From contig NZ_FMWU01000014.1 in the NCBI RefSeq assembly GCF_900103195.1, positions 62,001-126,000 on the forward strand: 64,000 bases of DNA. The letters run 5' to 3'. How positions within the stretch are numbered: the first letter of the stretch is position 1; each line of letters begins with the position of its first letter. The DNA comes from Methylobacterium sp. UNC378MF (lineage in GTDB: Bacteria; Pseudomonadota; Alphaproteobacteria; Rhizobiales; Beijerinckiaceae). Under the pieces are notes generated by a model. The model worked only from the letters and a program-made list of their open reading frames with translations, searched no databases and was not told the origin of the DNA. The position numbers and the translations under genes were made by a program. Below are positions 49,025-58,231 of the stretch, piece by piece.

Positions 49025-50185
49025 CTACCGACCGGCGGGGCGCAGGCCCGGCCGGTCGAGGCCCAGGAAGCCGATTTCGTGGCGGGTCCGCCCGTCGCCG
49101 CTGGCAAGGTCCGCCAGGATCTCGCCGATCACCGAGCAGAACTTGTAGCCGTGCCCCGAGCACGGCGAGGCGAGCACGACCTGCGGATGATCCGGGTGGT
49201 GATCCAGAATGAAGTGCTCGTCGGGGGTGTTGGTGAACATGCAGTCGCGCAGGGCCATGGTCGGCCCACTGCCGGCGGGGAAGTAGCGTTCCGCAAAGTC
49301 GCGCAGGAGGCGCTCGTCGGCGGCGTCCGGCTCCCGCCGCAGGGCGTCGGGAGCGCCGGTCTCGCCGAGGTGATGGTAGCGTCCGAACTTGAACCCCGGA
49401 ACCTCATAGACGGGCAGTCCGTAGTAGCGCCCCTCCGGCACCTGCAAGTTGAAGACCGGAAAGCGCGACGGCTCGAACCAAGCGGGCTCCTGCGGCTGGA
49501 GCCATGCCAACACTTGGCGCTCCGGGGCGGCAAGACCAGCCAGGGGCGCGGCGAGGTCCGCCGCCCAGGCCCCCGCCGTCAGGACCAGCCGCCCGGCTTC
49601 GTAGGTGCCGTGATCGGTCCGCACGACGACCCCACCTCCCGGGGTCGCCTGCCAGTCGAGAACCTGCTCGCGAGCATGGATCTCCGCGCCGTGGGCCTGC
49701 GCAGCCCGGACATGGGCGACGATCGCCCGCTCGCTGGCCACGAGCCCGCCCTGGGGCTGATAGACGGCGCGCATGCCCTCCGCGAGCCGGTAGGCCGGGA
49801 ACCGCTCGTTGACCGCGTTGGCGGTGAGGACCTCGTGGGGCAGGTCGTGCAGCCGGGCCGAGGCCAGGGCACCCTGAAAGACATCGCTCTCCTCGGCGCC
49901 GCCGTCGATGGAGCCGGTGATCACCAGGATTTCGTCGCCCGTTGCCGCCTCAAGGTCCCGCCACAGCGCGTAGGCCCGGCGCAGGAGCGGCACATAGGCC
50001 GGATCCTCGTAATAGGGCAGACGGATGATCCGGCTGATCCCGTGGGACGAACCCATGGCGTGGGGGATGTCGTAGCGCTCCAGCCCGAGCACACGCTGAC
50101 CGCGCTTGGCCAACTGCCAGGCCGCGGCACTGCCCATCCCGCCAATCCCGACCACGATGACATCGTAGGGCGTGTCCGAACGCAT
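49025..50185 (-). CDS. Monomeric sarcosine oxidase/N-methyl amino acid oxidase family flavoenzyme
   Basis: A 386-residue FAD oxidase that removes the N-methyl group of an amino acid with H2O2 and formaldehyde. The dinucleotide motif is VIVVGIGGMGSAAAWQLAKR. GSSHGISRIIR is the MSOX/MTOX motif. The covalent-FAD cysteine, residue about 315, is seen in RDCMFTNTPDEHFIL, followed by SPCSGHGYKF. ATG 50185 is chosen (AGG five bases upstream; the motif begins at residue 9); in-frame ATGs at 50197 and 50200 are alternatives. The formaldehyde made could feed one-carbon metabolism, sensible in a methylotroph. Substrate (sarcosine, N-methyl tryptophan or similar) is not fixed. Confidence 0.92.
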   Translation of the reverse strand: MRSDTPYDVIVVGIGGMGSAAAWQLAKRGQRVLGLERYDIPHAMGSSHGISRIIRLPYYEDPAYVPLLRRAYALWRDLEAATGDEILVITGSIDGGAEESDVFQGALASARLHDLPHEVLTANAVNERFPAYRLAEGMRAVYQPQGGLVASERAIVAHVRAAQAHGAEIHAREQVLDWQATPGGGVVVRTDHGTYEAGRLVLTAGAWAADLAAPLAGLAAPERQVLAWLQPQEPAWFEPSRFPVFNLQVPEGRYYGLPVYEVPGFKFGRYHHLGETGAPDALRREPDAADERLLRDFAERYFPAGSGPTMALRDCMFTNTPDEHFILDHHPDHPQVVLASPCSGHGYKFCSVIGEILADLASGDGRTRHEIGFLGLDRPGLRPAGR

Positions 50186-50477
50186 GGCGGCCTGCATCAT
50201 TGACCTGAGGGCAAAGGATCGCGCCCCGCGCATGGTCATCCCGCGGAAGGCCGGGGATCGGCTTGGACGCAAGCGGCGCATCGGTAAGCTGCATGCGCCA
50301 CGAGCGGGGCCGTGCTTTGGCTACGATCCCCCGTGACGGACCGCAGGCGCCGGAGGACGGGCGTGCTCGCCCACTGCGGGAGGGGGCAGCCCCTCCACAT
50401 GCCCCCGGTATCGCCTCTCCTCAGGGCATGGGCGCCGAGGGCGATCTCTCACACCCGGCTGGTCGGGCCGACGATAC

Positions 50478-51416
50478 TCAGGCCATGTCCTGGATCAGGT
50501 CATGCCGGCGGGCCAGCAGAAGCATACCCTCCATGATCATGTGCGCACACAGATGCGCGGCCATGTCGTTCACGTCCTGCGGCGGGCTCACGGTGTTGAA
50601 GTCCATCGCCACGATGTTCAGGCCGCTCAGGCTGCGGATCAGCTCGATTCCCTCCCGCGCCGTCAGGCCGCCCCAGGTCGGCGTGCAGACACCGGGGGCG
50701 ACGGATGGATCGAAGACATCCATGTCCCAGCAGAGATAGACCGGTCGTTCGCCCACGGTGCTGTGGAACTCGGCCATGGTCTGCGCGAAGCCCCGCCGTA
50801 CCAGCGTCTCCGCGGTCACGACACGGAAACCAAGGCGGGTCGCGTGGTCGAGGACGCCGCTGCAATAGGTGAACCCGCGCACGCCCACGTGCCAGGACCG
50901 GGGGGCATCGACCCAACCCTCCTCGGCCGCGTTCGTGAACTGCGTCGCGGCGTTGTACCGGTCGTCCGGCTCATAGGGATAGGCGTCCGTATGGCTGTCG
51001 ATATGGAGTGCGACGAGCCCCGGATGCCGGCGCCCCGCCGCCCGCATGAGCGCCAGCGATACCGAGCCATCGCCGCCGATCCCGACCGGCACGGCCCCCG
51101 CATCGAGGATCGCGCCGGCTGCCGCCTCGATCCGGGGCAGCGCATCGTCGATGCGCCCTGGTGTGAGGGCGACGTTTCCACAATCGACGGCGCCGAGGAG
51201 GCTCAGCACATCGACATCCGCCAGCGAGGGGTGGAACCGGCGGATTAGGCCGGATTGGCGGCGCACGGCGGTCGGGCCCTGCCGCGCCCCTACCCGAAAG
51301 GCGTGCGTCCCGCAGTCGAACGGGACGCCGAGGATCGCCGCCCGGCATCCGGGACCGGGGCTGCTAGCGGGAAGCCCCATGAAGGTTTCCGGCGCGGTGA
51401 ACAGCGATTCGGTCAA
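50478..51416 (-). CDS. Ureohydrolase (arginase/agmatinase) superfamily protein with altered metal site
   Basis: A 312-residue protein of the arginase/agmatinase fold. Motifs: GIGGDGSVSLALM where the family has GGDHS, so the first Mn-ligand His is Gly; DSHTDAYP in place of DAHxD; WDMDVFDPSVAPG for the D-x-D-x2-D-P motif. Most ligands persist, so a mononuclear or altered site is likely. The TTG start (51416) overlaps the stop of the M20 gene (TTGA) and lets the sequence include the usual TFMGLP start. It is the last gene of the polar amino acid ABC operon. Probably hydrolyses an amidino or guanidino compound. Confidence 0.82.
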   Translation of the reverse strand: MTESLFTAPETFMGLPASSPGPGCRAAILGVPFDCGTHAFRVGARQGPTAVRRQSGLIRRFHPSLADVDVLSLLGAVDCGNVALTPGRIDDALPRIEAAAGAILDAGAVPVGIGGDGSVSLALMRAAGRRHPGLVALHIDSHTDAYPYEPDDRYNAATQFTNAAEEGWVDAPRSWHVGVRGFTYCSGVLDHATRLGFRVVTAETLVRRGFAQTMAEFHSTVGERPVYLCWDMDVFDPSVAPGVCTPTWGGLTAREGIELIRSLSGLNIVAMDFNTVSPPQDVNDMAAHLCAHMIMEGMLLLARRHDLIQDMA

Positions 51417-52669
51417 GGCTGCGTGTCCCTCAGGAAGTCGAAGGCGGTGAGCGCGTGGACGCGCGCGACCTGCCCGAGTTCGGCGATGGTGGCGAACTCG
51501 TCGGGCCCACCCATGCCGTGGGGGGTAGGCCCGTAGACGACGGTGGGGATGCCGCGCATCCGGAACCAGCGGGCGTCCGAGCCGCCGACCCGCATGTTCA
51601 CCGCGATCGGGGCGCCGATCACCTCTCCGGCGGCGGCGGCGCAAAAGCGCACGAGGCGATGGTTCGGGTCGGTGTGGTTCGGCGCGAAGTTTCGCAGCAC
51701 CCGGACCGTCAGGTCCGGATCGTCGAGGGCGCCGCGGATCGCGGCCTCGACCGCCTCCGCCGCCACGCCGACGGGGAGGCGGATGTCGAGGGCGGCGCTG
51801 GCCCGGGACGGGACGAGGTTGGGCGATGTGCCGCCCTCGATCCGGCCGAGATTGACGGTGATCTGGCCGAGCGTTTCTGCCTCGCCGGCCCCGGCCAGGG
51901 GCTCGGAGATGGGACGCGACCGCGCGATCGCCTCGCTCACGGCGGCCGGTGCGATCACGGGCACCGCCGCCAAGGCCGCGCCGAGCCGGTCCAGCGCCCT
52001 GCGCAGCCGGTCGATCGCGTTATCTCCGAGGTGGACGTGGGCGCCGTGGGCGGGCCGCCCCACCGCCTCGACCTCGATCCAGAGGAAGCCCTTCTCGCCG
52101 AAGCGCAGGACGCGCGGCGAGCCGGCATCGCCGATGATTACCGCATCCCCCGTTGCGTGGGGTACGGTGTCGAGCAGCCACCGGGTTCCGAGGGGGCCCA
52201 TCGTCTCCTCGTCTCCGGCCAGCGTGAGGACGACTTCTCCGGGCCATGCGTCCGCGACGTCGGCAAGCCCGGCGAGGGCGACGATGGAGGCAGCGATCCC
52301 GCCCTTCATGTCGGCGGCTCCGCGTCCGTACAAGCGCCCATCGATGGTCGCGCCGGCCGGATCGACGCTCCAAGAACTGGGTTCACCCACGGGGTATGTG
52401 TCGAGATGGCCGTTGAGGATGACCCGGCGGCCGGGTCCCGCGCCCCGGACCCGGGCAACCACGTTCACGATGCCCTCCGCGCATTCGTACTGCGCGATCT
52501 CGGCCGCGGGCACCGTTTCGCGGATGCAGGCGACGGCGACCTCGGCGACCGCGCGGATGTCGCCCGGCGGGTTGGGGGATGCGGCCGCGATCAGCCGCCG
52601 GGCGATAGCGGCCACCTCGGAGGCGCGGTCGATGGCGAGGGTGCGGCGGGCGGCGTCAGCGCGCGGCAA
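51413..52669 (-). CDS. M20-family amidohydrolase (ArgE/DapE-type)
   Basis: A 418-residue metallopeptidase/deacylase. Metal-binding motifs: ILNGHLDTYPVG (His/Asp), YGRGAADMKGG (bridging Asp) and TLAGDEETMG (catalytic Glu and metal Glu). The C-terminal lid domain contains SGDARW-like GGSDARWFRMRG. The TTG start overlaps the permease gene by 14 bases. Its stop overlaps the ureohydrolase start. Members cut N-acyl amino acids or peptides. With the amino acid ABC transporter upstream, it probably processes an imported conjugated amino acid. Confidence 0.9.
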   Translation of the reverse strand: MPRADAARRTLAIDRASEVAAIARRLIAAASPNPPGDIRAVAEVAVACIRETVPAAEIAQYECAEGIVNVVARVRGAGPGRRVILNGHLDTYPVGEPSSWSVDPAGATIDGRLYGRGAADMKGGIAASIVALAGLADVADAWPGEVVLTLAGDEETMGPLGTRWLLDTVPHATGDAVIIGDAGSPRVLRFGEKGFLWIEVEAVGRPAHGAHVHLGDNAIDRLRRALDRLGAALAAVPVIAPAAVSEAIARSRPISEPLAGAGEAETLGQITVNLGRIEGGTSPNLVPSRASAALDIRLPVGVAAEAVEAAIRGALDDPDLTVRVLRNFAPNHTDPNHRLVRFCAAAAGEVIGAPIAVNMRVGGSDARWFRMRGIPTVVYGPTPHGMGGPDEFATIAELGQVARVHALTAFDFLRDTQP

Positions 52670-53321
52670 GGCGGCGCTCCCAGATGCGGATGGATTGGGT
52701 CAGCGGCCAACAGATCGCGAAGTAGATGGCCGCGATGAAGGTGAAGATCTCTAGCGGCCGGAACGTCGATGAGGACAACTCCATACCCCGCCGGGTGATC
52801 TCGCCGACTGAGATGACGGCGGCCAGGGAGGAATACTTGATGAGTTGCACGAAGTTGGCCGCGAGCGGCGGGAGGATGAGGCGGACCGCCTGCGGTAGGA
52901 CGATGCGCACGAAGCTCTGGCCCGGCGTGAGCCCGAGGACCTGAGCCGCCTCCCGGTGCCCGACCGGGACTGCCTGGATTCCAGCCCGGAAGACCTCGGC
53001 GATGAAGGCCGAGGAGTAGATCGACAGGCCGAGGATGGCGGCGGCGAAGGCGTCGAGGCGGATCCCGAGGAGGATCGGCAGGACGTAGTAGGCCCACAGC
53101 AGTTGCACGAGGATCGGAGTATTGCGGATGACCTCACCGTAGATGAGGCTGATCGCCCGCAGGGGCCAGAAGCGGGAGCCCGACATGACAGCGACCAGAA
53201 GGCCGCCTGCCGTTGCGAAGACGAGGGTCAGCCCTGAGATGATGAGGGTGGTCTGGACGCCCGAGAGCAGGAACGGGAGGTTCGCCGGAATCACGTCCCA
53301 GCGGAATTGATAGGTGCCCAT
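52656..53321 (-). CDS. Polar amino acid ABC transporter permease (HisM/GlnP family)
   Basis: A 221-residue inner-membrane permease with about five helices. GVQTTLIISGLTLVFATAGG begins the family core, GEVIRNTPILVQLLWAYYVL the conserved loop, and HREAAQVLGLTPGQSFVRIV the EAA loop (E-A-A...G) that contacts the ATPase. Only one permease gene is present in the operon, so it is likely homodimeric. It lies 10 bp after the binding-protein gene and overlaps the M20 gene. Confidence 0.92.
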   Translation of the reverse strand: MGTYQFRWDVIPANLPFLLSGVQTTLIISGLTLVFATAGGLLVAVMSGSRFWPLRAISLIYGEVIRNTPILVQLLWAYYVLPILLGIRLDAFAAAILGLSIYSSAFIAEVFRAGIQAVPVGHREAAQVLGLTPGQSFVRIVLPQAVRLILPPLAANFVQLIKYSSLAAVISVGEITRRGMELSSSTFRPLEIFTFIAAIYFAICWPLTQSIRIWERRLAAR

Positions 53322-53331
53322 CGCCGGCGGC

Positions 53332-54141
53332 CTACGGCGCGACGATCGGGCCGAGCCCGTTCTTCTCGGCGAATTTGGCGAGACGCCCGTCGAGCTTGAT
53401 CGTGTCGACGAACAGGTTGACGTAGTTGAGCCAGATCTGGTCGCCCGGCGCGACGACGTAGGCGTAGGGCGTTACCGCGAGCTTCTCCGGCGGCAGTAGG
53501 TAGGTGACGCCGGGGAACTCCTTCTTCATGCGCAGGGCGGTGGGGAAGTCGCTCATGATGACGTCGGCCCGGTTCGTCATCAATTCCGCTTGGCTGGTGG
53601 CCGGCGGCGCCACCGCGTTGACGGAGGCGTTCTTCAGGTAGCCGCGCATGAACGGCTCGATGTAGGAGCCGAGAGTGACCGCGGCGGTGATGCCCTTCTT
53701 GTCGATGTCGCCCCATTGCTTGATCGGGCCGTCCTCCTTCACCACCGCATAGACGTTGGTCACGAGGTACGGCTTTGAGAACTCGACGGCTTGCGCCCGC
53801 TTCATCGTTGCGCCGACGCCGAACATGCCGATGTCGCATTTGTTGGCCTGAAGGTCGGCGATGAAGGTGCCGAAAGCGGTCTCGACGACCTCGAGCTTGA
53901 CGCCCATGTCCTTGGCCAACTCCTTCATCAGGTCGGCGTCGATCCCCTCGAGTTCACCGGTCGCGGGGTTGCGGAAGGAGATCGAGTAGTAGAGCGGCCA
54001 AGTGCACACGCGCAGCTTGCCGGACTTGGTGATGTCGTAGAGATGCGACTGCGTTTGCTGGGCATCGGCGGGAAGGGCCGACCCGAGAAGGGCAATCCCG
54101 GTCAGGACGGCCGCGAGGAGTCCGGTGAAACGACGTGTCAT
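53332..54141 (-). CDS. Polar amino acid ABC transporter substrate-binding protein
   Basis: A 269-residue type II periplasmic binding protein (SBP_bac_3). Signal peptide RRFTGLLAAVLTGIALLGSA with cleavage after ADA. SGKLRVCTWPLYYSISFRNP and LEGIDADLMKELAKDMGVKL give the family core, with AVEFSKPYLVTNVYAVV in the second lobe. An aromatic-lined pocket and a WPLYYS segment are consistent with an amino acid-like ligand. Operon order: ATPase, binding protein, permease, M20 hydrolase, ureohydrolase. Confidence 0.93.
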   Translation of the reverse strand: MTRRFTGLLAAVLTGIALLGSALPADAQQTQSHLYDITKSGKLRVCTWPLYYSISFRNPATGELEGIDADLMKELAKDMGVKLEVVETAFGTFIADLQANKCDIGMFGVGATMKRAQAVEFSKPYLVTNVYAVVKEDGPIKQWGDIDKKGITAAVTLGSYIEPFMRGYLKNASVNAVAPPATSQAELMTNRADVIMSDFPTALRMKKEFPGVTYLLPPEKLAVTPYAYVVAPGDQIWLNYVNLFVDTIKLDGRLAKFAEKNGLGPIVAP

Positions 54142-54173
54142 CGTGCAATCCTCCGTCTGAATGCGGGTGCCGA

Positions 54174-54938
<765 letters not shown>

Positions 54939-55047
54939 AGATCATCACCATCCGTGATGCAGACAGACTGGGATGATTTATCACCGCCTGTCACGCTCGA
55001 ATTTTAGGCTTGTCTTAGAGGCGATTGCCGTCCGATAAATCACAGTT

Positions 55048-55947
55048 ATGGATCTACGGCAGATCGAACTCTTCACTGCGATCATCGAGCACGGGAGCCT
55101 GACGGCGGCGGCTCGCACCCTCGGTGTCACGCAACCGGCCGTCAGCGCCGGGCTGGCACGCCTCGAACGGGCGGTTGGCTTCTCCCTCTTCCGCCGGGAC
55201 GGCCGGCAGGTGGTGCCGACGCCGGAGGCGACGCTCTTCTACGAGGAGGCGGTCCGCGCCCTTGCCGGCGTCGCGCAACTGGACGATGCGGCCGCCGCCA
55301 TAGCCGCTGCCGCGCGGGGCTCGTTGACGGTCGCGACCAATCCGAGCCCTGGAATCGCTTGGCTTCCCCGCATCGTCGCGGAATTCCAGCGGACGCGGCC
55401 GGACGTCCAGTTGAATTTGCTGACCCGCTCCTCGCGCGAGATCCGCGATCTCGTCGCGGCCCGTGCCTTTGATTTGGGCATCGCCGAGCCGCCGTTCGAC
55501 AAGAAGGACAGCGTGCTCCGCCGCTACCGCTTCGCTGCCGTCGCGGCTCTCAAGACGACTCATCCCCTGGCCATGCACGAGACCTTGACCCCCGCGTTGC
55601 TCGACGGGGCGCCGATGATCGGGCTGCTCCCCGCCCACGGGACGACTCCCGCGATCGCCCAGGCCTTCGCCGCGCACGGGGCGGACTTGCGGATCATGGT
55701 CCGGTGCGAGTTCTTCGCAACCGCGTTGAACCTTGCGGCGGAGGGGGCCGGGATTGCCCTGGTCGATCCGATCGGCGCCGCGTGCCACGCGTCGCCCGAC
55801 ATCGCCATCCGGCCGTTCACCCCGCGCATCGCCTACGAGGTGGCCGTGCTGAAGCCGGCGCAGAGCGGTCTCTCCCGTCTCGCCGAGGCCTTCGCCGGGG
55901 AGATCGACCGGCACGTTCGGCCCTACCTAATGGAGCATGATGCGTGA
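55048..55947 (+). CDS. LysR-type transcriptional regulator
   Basis: A 299-residue LTTR with HTH (DLRQIELFTAIIEHGSLTAA, TQPAVSAGLARLERAVGFSL) and a NocR/OccR-like effector half (LTVATNPSPGIAWLPRIVAE). It diverges from the ABC/M20/ureohydrolase operon and its stop codon overlaps the M28 peptidase start (GTGA), tying it to that enzyme too. Opine regulators such as OccR have a similar arrangement of LysR, ABC transporter and catabolic amidohydrolases; that parallel is inference. Confidence 0.92.
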   Translation: MDLRQIELFTAIIEHGSLTAAARTLGVTQPAVSAGLARLERAVGFSLFRRDGRQVVPTPEATLFYEEAVRALAGVAQLDDAAAAIAAAARGSLTVATNPSPGIAWLPRIVAEFQRTRPDVQLNLLTRSSREIRDLVAARAFDLGIAEPPFDKKDSVLRRYRFAAVAALKTTHPLAMHETLTPALLDGAPMIGLLPAHGTTPAIAQAFAAHGADLRIMVRCEFFATALNLAAEGAGIALVDPIGAACHASPDIAIRPFTPRIAYEVAVLKPAQSGLSRLAEAFAGEIDRHVRPYLMEHDA

Positions 55948-57212
55948 CGCAGCCTCTCCCCGCCTCCATCGCCGCCTCCATCCTGTCCGACCGCTTCCTG
56001 CCGGACGAGTTCGCGGCGATCTGTGATTGTGGCGGACGCCTCGCAGGCACACCCTCGGAGGATGCCGCAAAAGCCCTCCTCCGGCGCCTGGGCGAGGCGG
56101 CGGCGGGGCGACCGGCCGGAATCGTCCCGACGCCCTATGATGGATGGCGGTCATCCTCCGCCACGCTGGAACGCGTCGAGGGGGATCGGACCGTTCCGCT
56201 GGGCTGCCATCCCCTCGTGCGCACCGTCGCCACGCCGCCCTCCGGGCAGGAGGCGGAGGTCGTGGATGTCGGGCGCGGCACCGAGGCGGAGTTCACCGCG
56301 CTTGCTCCCCTCCTGGCGGGCCGCATCGCGCTGGTACGGCACGAATACATGTTCGCGCCTGGGCACATCCACCGCCGGTTGAAATATGCCTGGGCGCGGG
56401 AGGCGGGTGCCGTGGGCTTCCTGATCGCCGGGCCCCTTCTGACACGTCCGGTCGCGGGGTCATCCGGCCGGGGCCGGGAAGACGGAATCCCCGCCCTCGG
56501 GATCACGCCGGAGGCCGCCGCGCGCCTCGCGCCGACAGGAGCGGACTACGCCCGCGCCCGGCTCACGATCGTCGCAACGGAGTTCGCAGCCAGCACGGAG
56601 GCGATCCTGTTCGACCTGCCGGGGCAAACCGCCGAGACCGTCGTGCTAAGCGCCCATCTCGACGGACACGATCTCGCCGAGAGTGCGATGGACAACGCCA
56701 CCGGTGTCGCGGCGGCACTTGCCGTGACGCGGGCGCTCGCCCCTCATGCGGGGCGTTTCCGGCGCGGATTGCGCCTCGCCTTCTTCAGCGCCGAAGAATG
56801 GGCCCTGACGGGCTCGCGGGTCTATCTCGACGGACTGCCCGAGGCCGAGCGCGAGACCCTCGCCTTGAACATCAACCTCGATTCGGTCGCCGGCTCCGGC
56901 CGTCTGACGGCCTTGTGCAGCGGCCTTCCAGGCCTTGCGGCCTGGGCTGAGCGAGCCACCGTCGCGGCGGGCGTGCCCGTCGGGACTTTCCTGCCGCCGA
57001 TGGCCAACTCGGACCACGCCAACTTCACGCGGCACGGCGTTCCGGCCCTGCGCCTCGTCGCAGGCTTCGATGAGGGAAACTCCAATCTCAGGTACGTTCT
57101 GACGGCGGCCGATACGCGCGACAAGGTAACGGTGGGGCAACTGCGTCTGGCGACCCTCGCCGCCGCCGCGATGGTGTGGTCCGCCCTCACCGATGAGCAG
57201 CTTCCCTACTAA
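55944..57212 (+). CDS. M28-family metallopeptidase with inserted PA-like domain
   Basis: A 422-residue zinc aminopeptidase-like enzyme. Five metal/catalytic sites: SAHLDGHDL (His/Asp), MDNATGVAAAL (bridging Asp), FFSAEEWALTG (Glu-Glu), NINLDSVAGSG (Asp) and NSDHANFTRHG (His). An inserted protease-associated domain lies near residues 110-210 (LAGRIALVRHEYMF). There is no signal peptide, so it is cytoplasmic. GTG 55944 overlaps the LysR stop. With the M20 gene and ABC transporter it may release an amino acid from an imported peptide-like compound. Confidence 0.9.
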   Translation: MTQPLPASIAASILSDRFLPDEFAAICDCGGRLAGTPSEDAAKALLRRLGEAAAGRPAGIVPTPYDGWRSSSATLERVEGDRTVPLGCHPLVRTVATPPSGQEAEVVDVGRGTEAEFTALAPLLAGRIALVRHEYMFAPGHIHRRLKYAWAREAGAVGFLIAGPLLTRPVAGSSGRGREDGIPALGITPEAAARLAPTGADYARARLTIVATEFAASTEAILFDLPGQTAETVVLSAHLDGHDLAESAMDNATGVAAALAVTRALAPHAGRFRRGLRLAFFSAEEWALTGSRVYLDGLPEAERETLALNINLDSVAGSGRLTALCSGLPGLAAWAERATVAAGVPVGTFLPPMANSDHANFTRHGVPALRLVAGFDEGNSNLRYVLTAADTRDKVTVGQLRLATLAAAAMVWSALTDEQLPY

Positions 57213-57422
57213 GGAGCCTGCCACAACCCTCCCGGACCCTCCAGGGGTACTCTTCATTGTGGGGAACGTCCCCGCAGCCATCGCAGCGCTCGTTCCACCG
57301 AATTGCAAATCGAACACGCGGTGCTCGCCGCAGAAGTTGCTCGAGAATCGCGTCCTTCGTAGGGCTGCCAAGCCAGTCAATCGCACTAAGCCAGAATGTC
57401 CGGCTCCAGTAGCCCTTCGCTT

Positions 57423-57449
57423 GAAAGCGGATTTTCCGCTTTCGGCCAA
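57423..57449. repeat. Short dispersed repeat (copy 4), perfect hairpin
   Basis: GAAAGCGGA (57423-57431) and TCCGCTTTC (57435-57443) are perfect complements around TTT, followed by GGCCAA. It is the most symmetric copy of the family also seen at 27077, 38669 and 40763. Confidence 0.65.
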
Positions 57450-57490
57450 TATCTAACGCCGCGACCCGCTCGCCTGAACGTCTCAGATGG

Positions 57491-57512
57491 GTGGATTTCT
57501 GCCCGTCCGCTT
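57491..57512. repeat. Short dispersed repeat GTGGATTTC...TCCGCTT (copy 1)
   Basis: GTGGATTTCTGCCCGTCCGC followed by TT matches elements at 57996-58017 and 61702-61723. Followed within 45 bp by a complementary-type segment with CGGAC, as in the other copies. Confidence 0.5.
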
Positions 57513-57650
57513 CGGGACGGCAGGTGCATCGAAACGGACATAGCCGTAGGACCGCACGCGATCCTTAGCAGACAGGCAGGTTGCCTGTGTGGAAGTCTCG
57601 TCCTGGCTCTATCCCATAACGGGTGGTCGGCACCTCCTGAGAGACAGGCT

Positions 57651-57884
57651 ATGTCTACGACCACCATTCACCAGATCGCATGTGACAACGGTCGAACATG
57701 CTTGACCATCCACCAGCGTCAGGATGGCCTCTTCTTCTACACCGAAGATAGCTTTGAAGGCTGGGATGATACGCCCGCCATGTGGCGGGAAGGATACCCT
57801 CCTTCTGGCCTTTTCACGACAGCGGAGGAAGCCAAGGCTGAGGCCGAGGCTGTCTTACCTTGGCTGCGAGCGACCCGCATCTGA
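57651..57884 (+). CDS. Small hypothetical protein
   Basis: A 77-residue acidic protein, not recognised as a named family. The sequence looks genuinely coding: CLTIHQRQDGLFFYTEDSFE and FTTAEEAKAEAEAVLPWLRA have alternating strand then helix character. The frame is open farther upstream, but ATG 57651 begins a clean start (MSTTTIHQIACDNGRT). The fold is plausibly a small beta-beta-alpha module. No neighbours suggest a function. Confidence 0.6.
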   Translation: MSTTTIHQIACDNGRTCLTIHQRQDGLFFYTEDSFEGWDDTPAMWREGYPPSGLFTTAEEAKAEAEAVLPWLRATRI

Positions 57885-58231
57885 CAGCTTCCCACCCCGA
57901 GGCGAAGTTGCCGGGCGGCTGACGAACGGCCGCTTCAGGGAGGTGCCCTTAGCAGGCTCAGCGGCCGGATCGGGTCGCTAGCGGGGCTGCTCGGGGTGGA
58001 TTTCCGCCGATCCGCTTCTGTTGCGGCACGGCAAGGAAGCGGACATCGCCTCCGCGGCCACGCGCGATCCTCTGCGCACGCGGAACGCGTCCGCTTGCCG
58101 ACCGCCGGTGGACCGTCGACCTTCGGGCTAAGCAGGCGGCTTCGGCCAAGTCGGCTTCAGCAAGGGGCTCGACGATGTGGACAGCATGGTTCATGAGGCC
58201 GTGCAGCTGGAGAGCACGGCCTCTTCGGGCT
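57885..58231. other. Intergenic region containing a longer repeat copy
   Basis: 347 bp between the small gene and the chemoreceptor stop. Its centre (about 57921-58050) is a diverged repeat also present at about 61622-61760. No gene was recognised. Confidence 0.5.
57921..58050. repeat. About 130-bp diverged repeat, copy 1
   Basis: Shares an ordered series of blocks with 61622-61760: CGGCCGCTT, GGGTCGCTA, GGCTGCTC, GTGGATTTCCG, TCCGCTT and a following AAGCGGA. It could be a decayed small mobile element; no coding capacity was seen. Confidence 0.5.

Larger units (their letters stand above)
57213..57650. other. Intergenic region with repeats
   Basis: 438 bp without a recognised gene apart from a hairpin-forming repeat (57423-57449) and a second repeat type (57491-57512). 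It precedes a small hypothetical gene. Confidence 0.5.
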
